DNA of 64,000 bases from the NCBI RefSeq assembly GCF_001570525.1, contig NZ_BBXC01000015.1, forward strand, positions 259,651 to 323,650. Direction: 5' to 3'. Positions 20,379 through 28,685 of the stretch are shown here, piece by piece; position 1 is the first letter of the stretch, and every line of letters begins with the position of its first letter. The DNA is from Herbidospora sakaeratensis. GTDB lineage: Bacteria > Actinomycetota > Actinomycetes > Streptosporangiales > Streptosporangiaceae. The notes beneath the pieces were generated by a model. That model made no database searches and was not told the DNA's origin. It worked only from the letters and a program-made list of their open reading frames with translations. A program made the position numbers and the translations under genes.

Positions 20379-20777
20379 GTGACAACCGCGCCCGCCCACC
20401 ACCGACGCCTCCTGCAGGAGTACGTCGGGAACGCCCGGCTCATGTCCCTGTCCGCCGTCGACGGCGACGGGGCGCCGGTGCTCCTCCCCCTGCCCTTCCA
20501 CGCGGCCTTCGGGCCCGACCGGCTGATGTTCATCGCCCACCGCGACCGCCCGCTGGTGGCCGGGCTGGCGGCCCGCCCGAAGGTGGCGGGTTCGATCATC
20601 GCGGACGCGGGGCGCGGCGTGACCTTCGCGGGCCTGGCGAGCGCCGCCGAGTCGCCCGACCCTGTCAGGCTGGCCCCGGGCGAGCGGCTCTACCGGATCG
20701 ACGTGACCGAGTGGTTACTCTTCGACGAGCACGCCTACGAGTACCGCGTCCACCCCATCAGGTCGATTCACGGCTGA
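20379..20777 (+). CDS. Pyridoxamine 5'-phosphate oxidase-fold protein
   Basis: A 132-residue split-barrel protein. RRLLQEYVGNARLMSLSAVDGDGAPVLLPLPF (in parts: NARLMSLSAVDGDG) followed by HAAFGPDRLMFIAHRDRP fits the FMN-binding PNPOx-like family of small flavin enzymes. It ends with a strand pair YRIDVTEWLLFDEHAYEYRV. Substrate and cofactor (FMN or F420) cannot be told from sequence. The start is GTG at 20379. It is followed after 75 bases by the two-component system. Confidence 0.7.
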   Translation: MTTAPAHHRRLLQEYVGNARLMSLSAVDGDGAPVLLPLPFHAAFGPDRLMFIAHRDRPLVAGLAARPKVAGSIIADAGRGVTFAGLASAAESPDPVRLAPGERLYRIDVTEWLLFDEHAYEYRVHPIRSIHG

Positions 20778-20852
20778 TACACGCCCGCGGCGGGACGGCT
20801 GCGGAGTGCGCATATTCTGCGTCGGACCTGTTGCCGCGTGTGGGGAAGACGG

Positions 20853-21515
20853 ATGTCGGTTTCGGTGCTCCTGGTCGAGGACGACGAGGTGATCCGCAAG
20901 AGCGTCGGCATGGCCCTGGAGCGCTACGGCTACCGGGTCGACCCGGCGGCCGACGGCCTGACCGGCCTGGAGCGGTTCCACTCCGGCGGCCACGACCTCC
21001 TGCTGCTCGACGTGATGCTGCCCGGCCTCGACGGCATCGGGTTGTGCCGCCGGGTGCGCGAGACGAGCCTCGTCCCGATCCTGATGATGTCGGCGCGCGG
21101 CGACGCCCTGGACGTGGTGTCCGGGCTGGAGGCGGGCGCCGACGACTACGTGGTGAAACCCGCCGACACCTCCGTGCTGGTGGCCAGGATCCGGGCGCTG
21201 CTGCGCCGGGCCGCCCCCGCCCCCGGCACCCCTCGGCTCGTCTTCGGCGACCTGACCGTCGACCCCGACGCGCTGGAGGTGTACGTCGCGGGCGAGCCGG
21301 TCTCCCTGGCCCCCACCGAGTTGCGGCTGCTGCTGGAGTTCGCCGCCAACCCCGGCATCGTGCTCGACCGGCAGACGCTGCTGCGCAACGTGTGGGACTA
21401 CGGCTGGGACGGCGACAGCCGGGTCGTCGACCTGTGCGTCCAGCGGCTGCGCCGGAAGGTCGGGGCCGACCGGGTCGAGACGGTCCGCGGGTTCGGCTAC
21501 AAGCTGCGGCGCTGA
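20853..21515 (+). CDS. OmpR/PhoB-family response regulator
   Basis: A 220-residue DNA-binding regulator. The receiver domain (1-115) has the acidic pair in LLVEDDEV, the phospho-acceptor Asp in LLLLDVMLPG, a Ser in MMSARGD and Lys in DDYVVKP. The winged-helix output domain (about 125-220) ends TVRGFGYKLRR. The ATG at 20853 follows GGGGAAG; an upstream in-frame ATG adds five residues without homology. The histidine kinase gene starts one base after the stop. Placement before a D-Ala-D-Ala peptidase suggests a VanR-like cell-wall response, by context only. Confidence 0.93.
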   Translation: MSVSVLLVEDDEVIRKSVGMALERYGYRVDPAADGLTGLERFHSGGHDLLLLDVMLPGLDGIGLCRRVRETSLVPILMMSARGDALDVVSGLEAGADDYVVKPADTSVLVARIRALLRRAAPAPGTPRLVFGDLTVDPDALEVYVAGEPVSLAPTELRLLLEFAANPGIVLDRQTLLRNVWDYGWDGDSRVVDLCVQRLRRKVGADRVETVRGFGYKLRR

Positions 21516-21516
21516 G

Positions 21517-22677
21517 ATGGTCCGCTGGAGATCCCTGCGCTGGCAGATCGCCGCCCTGGTCGCGGTGGCGTCCGGCGTGGTGGCGCTGGCCGTGGGCCTG
21601 CTGGTCCACCGGAGCACCTGGGAGCGCTCGCTGAGCCTGGGGCAGGACCGGGCGCTGAGCGCCCTGCTCGCCGGCCCGGACGACGACCTGGGCCCGCTCC
21701 CTCCCGCGCTGGCCTCCCGGCTCGGCGGCCCGGACGCCTACGCCACCTGGTACGACGACCGCGTCCCCGACGTCCCGTGGATGTGGGCGGCCGACGGCAC
21801 CGGGGCCGTCAAGATCGACATGGGCGGTGAGCTGCGCAACCTGCGCGCCCTCGACCGGCACATCGTGCTCGCCTCGGCGGGCGTCCTGGGCCTGGCGGTG
21901 CCGCTGGCGGCGCTGGCCGCCGAACTGCCCAACCGCCGCCTCAGGCGGGTCGCCCGCACCGCGCGCCGGGTCGCCGAGGGCGACCTGGAGGCCCGCACGT
22001 CGGCCGGGCGCGGCGGCGACGAGATCACCGCCATCGCCGCCGCGGTCGACACGATGGCCGCCGCCCTGCACGACCGCCTGCGCGCCGAGCAGCGTTTCAC
22101 CGCCGACGTCGCCCACGAGCTGCGCACCCCGCTGATGGGCCTGGTCACCTCCGCCGAGCTGCTGCCCGACGGGGAGGTGACCGACCTGGTGCGCGACCGG
22201 GTCGGGGTGCTGCGTGTCCTGGTGGAGAACCTGCTGGAGATCTCCCGTCTGGACGCCGGCGCCGAGTCGGCCGACCGGGTCGAGGTGCCGCTGGGCCGGT
22301 TCGCCGCCGACTGCGTGCACCGGACCGGCCTGCCGGCCGAGGTGACCGTGCACGGCGACCCGGTCGCCGGGACCGATCCCCGCCGCCTCGACCGCATCCT
22401 CGCCAACCTGGTCGTGAACGCCCACCGCCACGGCAGGGCCCCGGTCGAGGTGCGGGTGGAGGGCACCACGATCACCGTCCGCGACCACGGTCCGGGCTTC
22501 CCCGCCTCGCTGCTGGCGGAGGGGCCGCAACGGTTCCGGACCGGCGCGGCCGAGCGCGGCCGGGGGCACGGCCTGGGGCTGACCATCGCCGCCGGGCAGG
22601 CCCGGGTCATCGGGGCCCGCCTCGCCTTCGAAAACGACCCCGGCGGCGGCGCGGTCGCCACCGTGCGGCTGAACTGA
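21517..22677 (+). CDS. Sensor histidine kinase
   Basis: A 386-residue membrane kinase. Transmembrane helix 1 spans about 9-29, an extracytoplasmic sensor of about 85 residues follows, and helix 2 is at about 114-134. HAMP is about 135-190, the H-box is FTADVAHELRTPL, the N-box NLVVNAHRHGR, and the G-boxes DHGPGF and GRGHGLGLTIA. All catalytic motifs are intact. The sensor domain contains an odd PDVPWMWAADGTG segment and no known ligand fold. It is coupled to the response regulator. The gene ends 107 bases before the VanY-like lipoprotein. Confidence 0.93.
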   Translation: MVRWRSLRWQIAALVAVASGVVALAVGLLVHRSTWERSLSLGQDRALSALLAGPDDDLGPLPPALASRLGGPDAYATWYDDRVPDVPWMWAADGTGAVKIDMGGELRNLRALDRHIVLASAGVLGLAVPLAALAAELPNRRLRRVARTARRVAEGDLEARTSAGRGGDEITAIAAAVDTMAAALHDRLRAEQRFTADVAHELRTPLMGLVTSAELLPDGEVTDLVRDRVGVLRVLVENLLEISRLDAGAESADRVEVPLGRFAADCVHRTGLPAEVTVHGDPVAGTDPRRLDRILANLVVNAHRHGRAPVEVRVEGTTITVRDHGPGFPASLLAEGPQRFRTGAAERGRGHGLGLTIAAGQARVIGARLAFENDPGGGAVATVRLN

Positions 22678-22783
22678 TACACGGCCGAGCGCCCGCCCAT
22701 ACCCGGCGCCCACGGCACTGACACCTGCGCCGACCAGCCTGGACGCATCCACCCGATGCCGACCAGGAACGGACGTTCACCCC

Positions 22784-23293
22784 ATGTACCGGTGGCTGGC
22801 GCCCCTGCTGCTCATCCTCACGACCGCCTGCGGGCCCCTCCAGGCCGACGCCGTCGGCGAGGCCGACGGGCTCGTGGCCGGGCACATCTCCCCGTTCGAC
22901 ACCAGCTCGCCCGCGATCACCAATCTGGACCCCGCCCTGCTGCGGGCCGTGCGGCAGGCCGCCCGCGACGCCGCCGCCGACGGCGTCGAGTTGTTCCTCA
23001 CCACCGCCTGGCGCAGCGAGCGCTACCAGCGCAAGCTCTACGAGGAGGCGATCACGAAGTACGGCAGTGAGCGCGAGGCCCGCCGCTACGTCAGCACCCC
23101 CGACAGCTCCCGCCACGTCACCGGCGACGCCGTCGACGTCGGACCGACCGACGCCGACGACTGGCTCAACCGGCACGGCAGCGCCTACGGCCTCTGCCAG
23201 ACGTACGCGAACGAGATGTGGCACTTCGAGCTGGCCACCACGCCGGGCGGCGAGTGCCCGCCGATGCGGGCCGACGCGAGCGCCCGGCGGTGA
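22784..23293 (+). CDS. VanY-like D-Ala-D-Ala carboxypeptidase lipoprotein (M15)
   Basis: A 169-residue exported peptidase. A lipoprotein signal MYRWLAPLLLILTTACG ends at Cys17, so it is anchored outside the membrane. The M15/VanY zinc motif is complete: SSRHVTGDAVDVG supplies His and Asp, and NEMWHFEL supplies the catalytic Glu and the third zinc His. TAWRSERYQRKLYEEA matches the conserved substrate loop. Such enzymes trim D-Ala from peptidoglycan precursors and can lower glycopeptide binding. It lies behind a two-component system, as vanY does in glycopeptide producers. No vanHAX genes are present, so resistance is not implied. Confidence 0.88.
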   Translation: MYRWLAPLLLILTTACGPLQADAVGEADGLVAGHISPFDTSSPAITNLDPALLRAVRQAARDAAADGVELFLTTAWRSERYQRKLYEEAITKYGSEREARRYVSTPDSSRHVTGDAVDVGPTDADDWLNRHGSAYGLCQTYANEMWHFELATTPGGECPPMRADASARR

Positions 23294-23294
23294 G

Positions 23295-24566
23295 TCAGTG
23301 GCGCGCCGCCGCGTCGTCGTCGACCCGCCGGACCACCACGGTGCTGATGCGGTTGCGGCGGCCGGCCAGCTCGTCGGCGGTCAGCCGCAACCCGGCCACC
23401 GTCGCCTCGGAGCCCGCGATCGGCACCCGGCCCAGGGCGTGGGCCAGCAGGCCGCCCACCGTGTCGACGTCCTCCGACTCGATCTCGGTGTCGAACAGCT
23501 CCTCCAGCTCCCACACGGCCAGCCGGGCGGTGACCCGGACCGCGCCGTCGTCGAGGTGCTCGACCCGGGGGGCCTCCTGGTCGTACTCGTCGGCGATCTC
23601 GCCGACGATCTCCTCGATGACGTCCTCGATCGTGACGAGGCCGGCGGTGCCGCCGTATTCGTCGATCACGATCGCCAGGTGGATCTGCCGGGCCTGCATG
23701 TCGCGCAGCAGGTCGTCGATGGGCTTGCTCTCGGGCACGTAGGTCGCCGGGCGCATCAGCTCCTCGACCGCGCCCTCGTCGTCGCCGGTCTCCTGGATGC
23801 GGCGGACGATGTCCTTCAGGTAGGCGATGCCGATGACGTCGTCCTCGTTCTCGCCGGTCACCGGGACCCGGGAGAAGCCGCTGCGCAGCGCCAGCGACAA
23901 CGCCTGTTCGAGGGTCTTGTGGCGCTCGATGAAGACCATGTCGGTGCGGGGCACCATGACCTCGCGCACCAGCGTGTCGCCCAGCTCGAACACCGAGTGG
24001 ATCATCTCGCGCTCGTCGGGCTCGATCACCCGCCGTTCCTCGGCCAGGTCGACCAGGTCGCGCAGCTCGGCCTCGGAGGTGAACGGCCCCTCGCGGAACC
24101 CCTTGCCGGGGGTGACCGCGTTGCCGAGCAGGATCAGCAGCGTCGGCAGCGGCCCGAAGATGCGGGTCAGGCCATAGACGACCGGCGCGCTGAACAGCGC
24201 GATCGGCTCGGCGTGCTGCCGCCCGAGCGTGCGCGGGGAGACGCCGACGATGACGTAGGCGATGACGATCATGGCCCCGGCCGCCGCCGCGTAGGCCTGG
24301 CCCGTGTCGCCCAGCCAGTCGATGAACAGCAGCGTCGCGATCACGGTCGCGCCGAGCTCGCAGCTCATCCGCAGCAGGAGCAGCAGGTTCAGGTAACGAG
24401 GGGGGTCGGCCACGATGGCCTGGAGGGGGTTGGCGCCGCGGCGTCCGTCCTTGACGAACTCCTCGGCGCGCACGCGGGAGATCCGGGTGAGCGCGGTCTC
24501 CGCGCTCGCGAGCAGGCCGCCGCCGACGACGAGGGCGACGGCCGAGAACAACCAGCCGTTACTCAT
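23295..24566 (-). CDS. CorC/HlyC-type CNNM-CBS membrane protein
   Basis: A 423-residue protein with an N-terminal CNNM/DUF21 transmembrane domain (about residues 1-185, four hydrophobic segments, first MSNGWLFSAVALVVGGGLL), two CBS domains (about 200-320, with VMVPRTDMVFIERH and EYGGTAGLVTIEDVIEEIVGE, read in two parts) and a C-terminal CorC/HlyC domain (about 340-415). Family members transport or sense Mg2+ or Co2+. It is 5 bases downstream of ybeY in the phoH-ybeY operon. Its end nearly abuts the convergent VanY-like gene. Confidence 0.92.
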   Translation of the reverse strand: MSNGWLFSAVALVVGGGLLASAETALTRISRVRAEEFVKDGRRGANPLQAIVADPPRYLNLLLLLRMSCELGATVIATLLFIDWLGDTGQAYAAAAGAMIVIAYVIVGVSPRTLGRQHAEPIALFSAPVVYGLTRIFGPLPTLLILLGNAVTPGKGFREGPFTSEAELRDLVDLAEERRVIEPDEREMIHSVFELGDTLVREVMVPRTDMVFIERHKTLEQALSLALRSGFSRVPVTGENEDDVIGIAYLKDIVRRIQETGDDEGAVEELMRPATYVPESKPIDDLLRDMQARQIHLAIVIDEYGGTAGLVTIEDVIEEIVGEIADEYDQEAPRVEHLDDGAVRVTARLAVWELEELFDTEIESEDVDTVGGLLAHALGRVPIAGSEATVAGLRLTADELAGRRNRISTVVVRRVDDDAAARH

Positions 24567-24571
24567 GGTTC

Positions 24572-25036
24572 CTAAGGGGCTGTCTTACGCCACGACTCCA
24601 GCAGCTCGCCCTGGAGGCCGAACATCTCGGCGTGCTCTTCAGGCTCGGCGTGGTCGTAGCCCAGCAGATGGAGGATGCCGTGGGTGCACAGCAGATCGAG
24701 TTCGTCCTGCGTCGGATGGCCCGCCTCGGCGGCCTGCCGGGCCGCCACCGTCGGGCAGAGGACGACGTCGCCCAGGAGCGCGGGGTCGGGCGAGGCGTCG
24801 TCGTTGCGGCCCTGGCCGGGCCGGAGTTCGTCCATGGGGAAGGCCAGCACGTCGGTGGGGCCGGGCTCGCCCATCCACTGCTCGTGGAGGGCGGTCATCG
24901 CGGCCTCGTCGACGACCAGGATCGACAACTCCGCCAGGGAGTTGATGCCCATCTGGCCGAGGACGTGCCCGGCGAGGGCGACGAGACGGTTCTCGTCGAC
25001 CTCGGTGCCGGACTCGTTGTTGACCTCGATCGTCAT
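24572..25036 (-). CDS. ybeY: Endoribonuclease YbeY
   Basis: A 154-residue metal-dependent RNase for 16S rRNA 3'-end maturation and ribosome quality control. The zinc motif is [17 protein letters not shown] (H-x3-H-x5-H), preceded by [16 protein letters not shown] is also typical. It begins within the phoH stop (overlap of 4 bases) and is followed by the CorC-type gene. Confidence 0.96.
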   Translation of the reverse strand: MTIEVNNESGTEVDENRLVALAGHVLGQMGINSLAELSILVVDEAAMTALHEQWMGEPGPTDVLAFPMDELRPGQGRNDDASPDPALLGDVVLCPTVAARQAAEAGHPTQDELDLLCTHGILHLLGYDHAEPEEHAEMFGLQGELLESWRKTAP

Positions 25037-26055
25037 CGCCGCCCCCTGGGCCGGTTGGTGCCGTTGGCGCGCGGGTCGGACGCCAGCGCGGCGTCGTAGC
25101 GGCCGTAGGCGTCGACGATCTGCCCCACCAGCTTGTGGCGGACCACGTCGGCGCTGGTCAGACGGCTGAAGTGGATGTCGTTGATGCCGTCGAGGATGTC
25201 CTGGACCACCTTGAGGCCGCTCTGGGTGCCGCCCGGCAGGTCGACCTGCGTGACGTCACCGGTGACGACGATCTTGGAGTTGAACCCCAGACGGGTCAGG
25301 AACATCTTCATCTGCTCGGGCGAGGTGTTCTGGGCCTCGTCGAGGATGATGAAGGCGTCGTTGAGCGTCCGGCCGCGCATGTAGGCGAGCGGGGCGACCT
25401 CGATCGTGCCCGCGGCCATCAGGCGCGGGATCGAGTCGGGGTCGATCATGTCGTGGAGGGCGTCGTAGAGCGGCCGCAGATAAGGGTCGATCTTCTCGTA
25501 GAGCGTGCCGGGCAGGAAGCCCAGCCGCTCGCCGGCCTCCACGGCCGGACGGGTCAGGATGATGCGGTTGACCCGCTTCTCCTGCAGGGCCTTCACGGCC
25601 TTGGCCATCGCCAGATAGGTCTTGCCGGTTCCCGCGGGGCCGATGCCGAAGACGATCGTGTGCTTGTCGATCATGTCGACGTAGTTCTTCTGGTTGACCG
25701 TCTTCGGGCGGATCGTGCGCCCGCGCGAGGAGATGATGTCGAGCGAGAGCACCTCGGCCGGCCGGCCGTTGCTCTGGCGCAGCATCGAGATGCTGCGCTC
25801 GACCGCGTCGGGGGTCAGCTGCGCCCCCGAACGGGCGAGTTCGACCAGCTCCTCGAACAGCCGGACGACCACACCGCTCTCGTCGGGGGACCCGGTGATG
25901 GTGATCTCGTTGCCCCGCACGTGGATGTCGGCCCGGAAGCTCTTCTCGATGACCCGGAGGAGCTCGTCACGCGAGCCCAGGATGCTGATCATCGCGTGCT
26001 CGTCGGGGATCACGACCTTGGCGTGGGTCTTCTGTGTTTCGCGCGTCTCGGACAT
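25033..26055 (-). CDS. phoH: PhoH-family ATPase
   Basis: A 340-residue PhoH-like protein. An N-terminal KH-like region (about 20-100: [15 protein letters not shown]) precedes the ATPase domain, with Walker [17 protein letters not shown] near residue 137 and Walker [20 protein letters not shown] and GDVTQVDLP are also conserved. It is linked to RNA metabolism together with YbeY. Its start at 26055 is 60 bases from the HIT gene, so it may have its own promoter. Confidence 0.94.
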   Translation of the reverse strand: MSETRETQKTHAKVVIPDEHAMISILGSRDELLRVIEKSFRADIHVRGNEITITGSPDESGVVVRLFEELVELARSGAQLTPDAVERSISMLRQSNGRPAEVLSLDIISSRGRTIRPKTVNQKNYVDMIDKHTIVFGIGPAGTGKTYLAMAKAVKALQEKRVNRIILTRPAVEAGERLGFLPGTLYEKIDPYLRPLYDALHDMIDPDSIPRLMAAGTIEVAPLAYMRGRTLNDAFIILDEAQNTSPEQMKMFLTRLGFNSKIVVTGDVTQVDLPGGTQSGLKVVQDILDGINDIHFSRLTSADVVRHKLVGQIVDAYGRYDAALASDPRANGTNRPRGRR

Positions 26056-26114
26056 GGGCGGCCTCGTCGGGCCTGCTCGCCTCCCTATTAACCGCTGTCA
26101 ATGGTAGCCGTCCG

Positions 26115-26456
26115 CTACCCCATCTGGAGCGTCAGCGGCGCCCCGCCCAGCAGGTGGAGATGGGCGTGGAAGACGCTCTGCCCCGAGTCGGGCCCGGTGT
26201 TCAGGACCAGCCGGTAACCGGACTCGGCGATGCCCTCGGCGACCGCGACGGCCTTCGCCGTTTTGATCACGTCGTCGGCGAGCCCAGCCTCCGCCAGTTC
26301 CCCCGCGTCGCGCACGTGGTTTTTCGGTACGACCAGAACATGCGTGGGGGCATGGGGATTGATGTCACGGAAGGCAAGTGTGGTGTCGGTCTCGTACACG
26401 ACCGTCGCGGGTATCTCACGCGCCACGATTCCGCAGAACAGGCACTCATTCTTCAC
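26115..26456 (-). CDS. HIT-family nucleotide hydrolase
   Basis: A 113-residue Hint-type protein. CLFCGIVAREIPA is at the N-terminus, with a Cys pair that binds zinc in some relatives, and the active site QSVFHAHLHLLGG gives H-x-H-x-H. It would hydrolyse AMP-lysine- or phosphoramidate-type nucleotides. It precedes phoH on the same strand, as in many actinobacteria, and is divergent from the sigma-factor gene. Confidence 0.95.
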   Translation of the reverse strand: MKNECLFCGIVAREIPATVVYETDTTLAFRDINPHAPTHVLVVPKNHVRDAGELAEAGLADDVIKTAKAVAVAEGIAESGYRLVLNTGPDSGQSVFHAHLHLLGGAPLTLQMG

Positions 26457-26585
26457 GGGGGAAGCCTAGCGTTGCCAATCGGTAATCCCCGGATCGTCCC
26501 GTGCAAAGATCTGCCCGGATAGGGTTTATGTGCGAGACTGCACCGTCAACCAATCCCCTGTGTCGGGCGAGGACACAACTGGGTC

Positions 26586-27191
26586 ATGCCCCCTAATGAT
26601 TCGGAAGAGCGTAAACCCTCCGGCAAGGACGAGCGTCCTACTGATGTGACCACCGAGACCCTCGTGGCCGACAGGTCGCTGGGCACGGTGCCGGTCGGGT
26701 GGGATGCCGACATGGCCGTTACGGCGCTTTACAGCGCCCACTATCGGTCACTTGTGCGTCTCGCGGTGCTGCTGGTCCGCGATGTGGCCAGCGCCGAAGA
26801 AGTCGTGCAGGACGCGTTCGTCGCCATCCATGGCGCCTGGCGCAGGCTGCGCGATCCCGACAAGGCACTTGCGTACCTGCGACAGTCGGTCGTCAACCGT
26901 TCGCGCTCCGTGCTGCGTCATCGAGCCGTCGTGGAGAAGTACGCCCCCAAGGGCCTCCCCGACGCGCCGAGTGCCGAGAACGGCGCCATCGGCGAGCTCG
27001 AGCGCACCGCGGTGATCGAGGCGCTGCGCGCCCTGCCCCAGCGGCAGCGCGAGGCGCTGGTCCTGCGCTACTACGGCGACCTTTCCGAGGCCGAGATCGC
27101 CCACGCCATGGGCATCTCCAAAGGCGCGGTGAAGAGTCACACCGCCAGAGGCATGGCCTCATTACGTCAAGTGCTGGAGAAGTTCTCATGA
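26586..27191 (+). CDS. SigE-family ECF RNA polymerase sigma factor
   Basis: A 201-residue sigma factor. After a charged 35-residue extension, region 2 reads LYSAHYRSLVRLAVLLVRD then AEEVVQDAFVAIHGAWRRL, and region 4 is LPQRQREALVLRYYGDLSEAEIA followed by GISKGAVKSHTARGM. The DPDKALAYLRQSVVNRSRS linker marks the actinobacterial SigE family (TIGR02983 type). It overlaps by ATGA a gene for a single-pass membrane protein, the likely partner or regulator. Divergent from the HIT gene across 130 bases. Confidence 0.92.
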   Translation: MPPNDSEERKPSGKDERPTDVTTETLVADRSLGTVPVGWDADMAVTALYSAHYRSLVRLAVLLVRDVASAEEVVQDAFVAIHGAWRRLRDPDKALAYLRQSVVNRSRSVLRHRAVVEKYAPKGLPDAPSAENGAIGELERTAVIEALRALPQRQREALVLRYYGDLSEAEIAHAMGISKGAVKSHTARGMASLRQVLEKFS

Positions 27192-27898
27192 CCATCCCCC
27201 CCGACGAGCACGGCGACCTCCTCCGCCGTGTGATGCGCGCGGAGGCGGACTCGGTCGTGCCGTCTCCCGACGGACTGGAGATAATCCGCCACCGCATCGA
27301 CAACCGCGGCCTCCGCGGTCTGCTGTGGTGGCGCATAGGTGCGTCCGTGGCCGCCGCCGCCCTGGTGGCCGGAATCGTGGTCGTCACCGTTCCCGAGATA
27401 CGCGAGAACGTGGGCGTCGACTTCGTGGGCAACGAACCCGAGACCGAGCAGACCCCGGCCGGTGAGCTGCCGAGCGCCGGCTCGACCGCCCAGCCGCCGC
27501 CGACCCAGGACCAGCCCGGGATCTCGATCACCACCCAGAACCCCACCCGGGCGCCCGAGTCGACCGCGCCGGCGACCTCGGCGGCCCCGTCGCAGCCCGC
27601 GGCCGCGCCGCCGCCCGAGCCGTCGTCCGACCCGTGCGTCACCCCGGAGCCGACCCCGGCCCCCGACCCGGCGGTCGCGGCGAAGTGCCCGACGCAGGAG
27701 GCCAACCCGACCTCCGGCCCGACGACCAAGCCGAACCCGAGCGGGACCAAGTCCCCGACGAAGCCGTCGCCCACGCCGACGGCCGACTCCCCCACCCCCA
27801 CTCCGCCGGGGTGCGGCGACGACTGCCCGGCGCCGACGCCCGAGCCGTCTCCTCTGGTGACGCCGTCGACGGTGGAGGTCTCGACCCCGGCGTCGTAG
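27188..27898 (+). CDS. Single-pass membrane protein, putative sigma-factor partner
   Basis: A 236-residue protein starting MTIPPDEHGDLLRRVMRAEAD. About 48 cytoplasmic residues precede one transmembrane helix (WRIGASVAAAALVAGIVVV, about 49-70). The remaining 165 residues are outside and very rich in Pro, Thr and Ser, with four Cys in PCVTP, KCPT and GCGDDCP. There is no zinc-binding anti-sigma motif (HxxxCxxC). Coupling to the sigma gene suggests regulation, possibly through the short cytoplasmic part. The proline-rich part may span the cell wall. Function is inferred only from context. Confidence 0.8.
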   Translation: MTIPPDEHGDLLRRVMRAEADSVVPSPDGLEIIRHRIDNRGLRGLLWWRIGASVAAAALVAGIVVVTVPEIRENVGVDFVGNEPETEQTPAGELPSAGSTAQPPPTQDQPGISITTQNPTRAPESTAPATSAAPSQPAAAPPPEPSSDPCVTPEPTPAPDPAVAAKCPTQEANPTSGPTTKPNPSGTKSPTKPSPTPTADSPTPTPPGCGDDCPAPTPEPSPLVTPSTVEVSTPAS

Positions 27899-27905
27899 CC
27901 CTTTC

Positions 27906-27956
27906 GAAGCGGGCCTTCTCGGAACGTGCCAAGCGCACTCCGGAAGGGCCCGCTTC
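27906..27956. terminator. Bidirectional hairpin between convergent genes
   Basis: GAAGCGGGCC (27906-27915) pairs perfectly with GGCCCGCTTC (27947-27956), with a further TTC/GAA pairing inside. It lies between the sigma operon and rsmE, which converge, so it can stop both. Confidence 0.8.
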
Positions 27957-27959
27957 TGG

Positions 27960-28685
27960 TTACCAGCGGCCGGTGCGGGCCAGCAGGACCGCGGCCGCCG
28001 CGACCCCGGCCGTGGAGGTGCGCAGCACCGTCGGGCCCAGGAGCGCCGGGAGCGCGCCCGCCTCCCGGAAGCGGGTGAGCTCGTCGTCGGACACGCCGCC
28101 CTCGGGGCCCACCACCACGACGATGTCGCCCTTCTCGGGCAGGTCGACCCGGGACAGCGGCTCGGCCGCCTCCTCGTGGAGCACCACGGCCAGCGCGGCC
28201 GATTCGAGCAGCGCCGCCACCTGGTTGGTGGAGGCCGGTTCGAGGACCTCCGGCAGGTGGAACCGGCGGGCCTGCTTGCCCGCCTCACGCGCCGTCGAGC
28301 GCCAGCGGGCCAGCGACTTGGCGGCGCGGTCGCCCTTCCACTGGGTGATCGACCGGGAGGCCGACCAGGGCACGATGGCGTCGACGCCGGCCTCGGTCAT
28401 CATCTCGACGGCCAGCTCGCCCCGGTCGCCCTTCGGCAGGCCCTGCACGACCACCAGGCGGGGCGTCGGCGACGGGATGTCGTACACACGGAGGACCGTG
28501 AGGTCGAGGTGGTCCTTGCCGGCGTGGTCGACCATGCACTCGGCCACCCGGCCCGCGCCGTCGGTGACGTCGACGCGCTCGCCCGCCGTGATGCGGCGGA
28601 CGGCGGCCGCGTGGCGGCCCTCGGGCCCGGCCAGGGTCAGGCGCGGGCCCGGGGTGACCTCACCCAGGAAGACGGGGACGGTCAT
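27960..28685 (-). CDS. rsmE: 16S rRNA m3U1498 methyltransferase
   Basis: A 241-residue SPOUT methyltransferase. The N-terminal PUA-like part is [14 protein letters not shown]...[10 protein letters not shown], and the knot region contains [15 protein letters not shown] and [15 protein letters not shown], matching the family GPEGG and LG-RILR-ETA motifs. It methylates uridine 1498 of 16S rRNA. The start at 28685 overlaps the dnaJ stop by 4 bases. It is last in the hrcA-dnaJ-rsmE operon. Confidence 0.95.
   Translation of the reverse strand: MTVPVFLGEVTPGPRLTLAGPEGRHAAAVRRITAGERVDVTDGAGRVAECMVDHAGKDHLDLTVLRVYDIPSPTPRLVVVQGLPKGDRGELAVEMMTEAGVDAIVPWSASRSITQWKGDRAAKSLARWRSTAREAGKQARRFHLPEVLEPASTNQVAALLESAALAVVLHEEAAEPLSRVDLPEKGDIVVVVGPEGGVSDDELTRFREAGALPALLGPTVLRTSTAGVAAAAVLLARTGRW

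Noticed and set aside
22784..23293. Full vancomycin-resistance cluster
   Set aside because: Only a two-component system and a VanY-like peptidase are present; vanH, vanA and vanX are absent, so resistance is not claimed.
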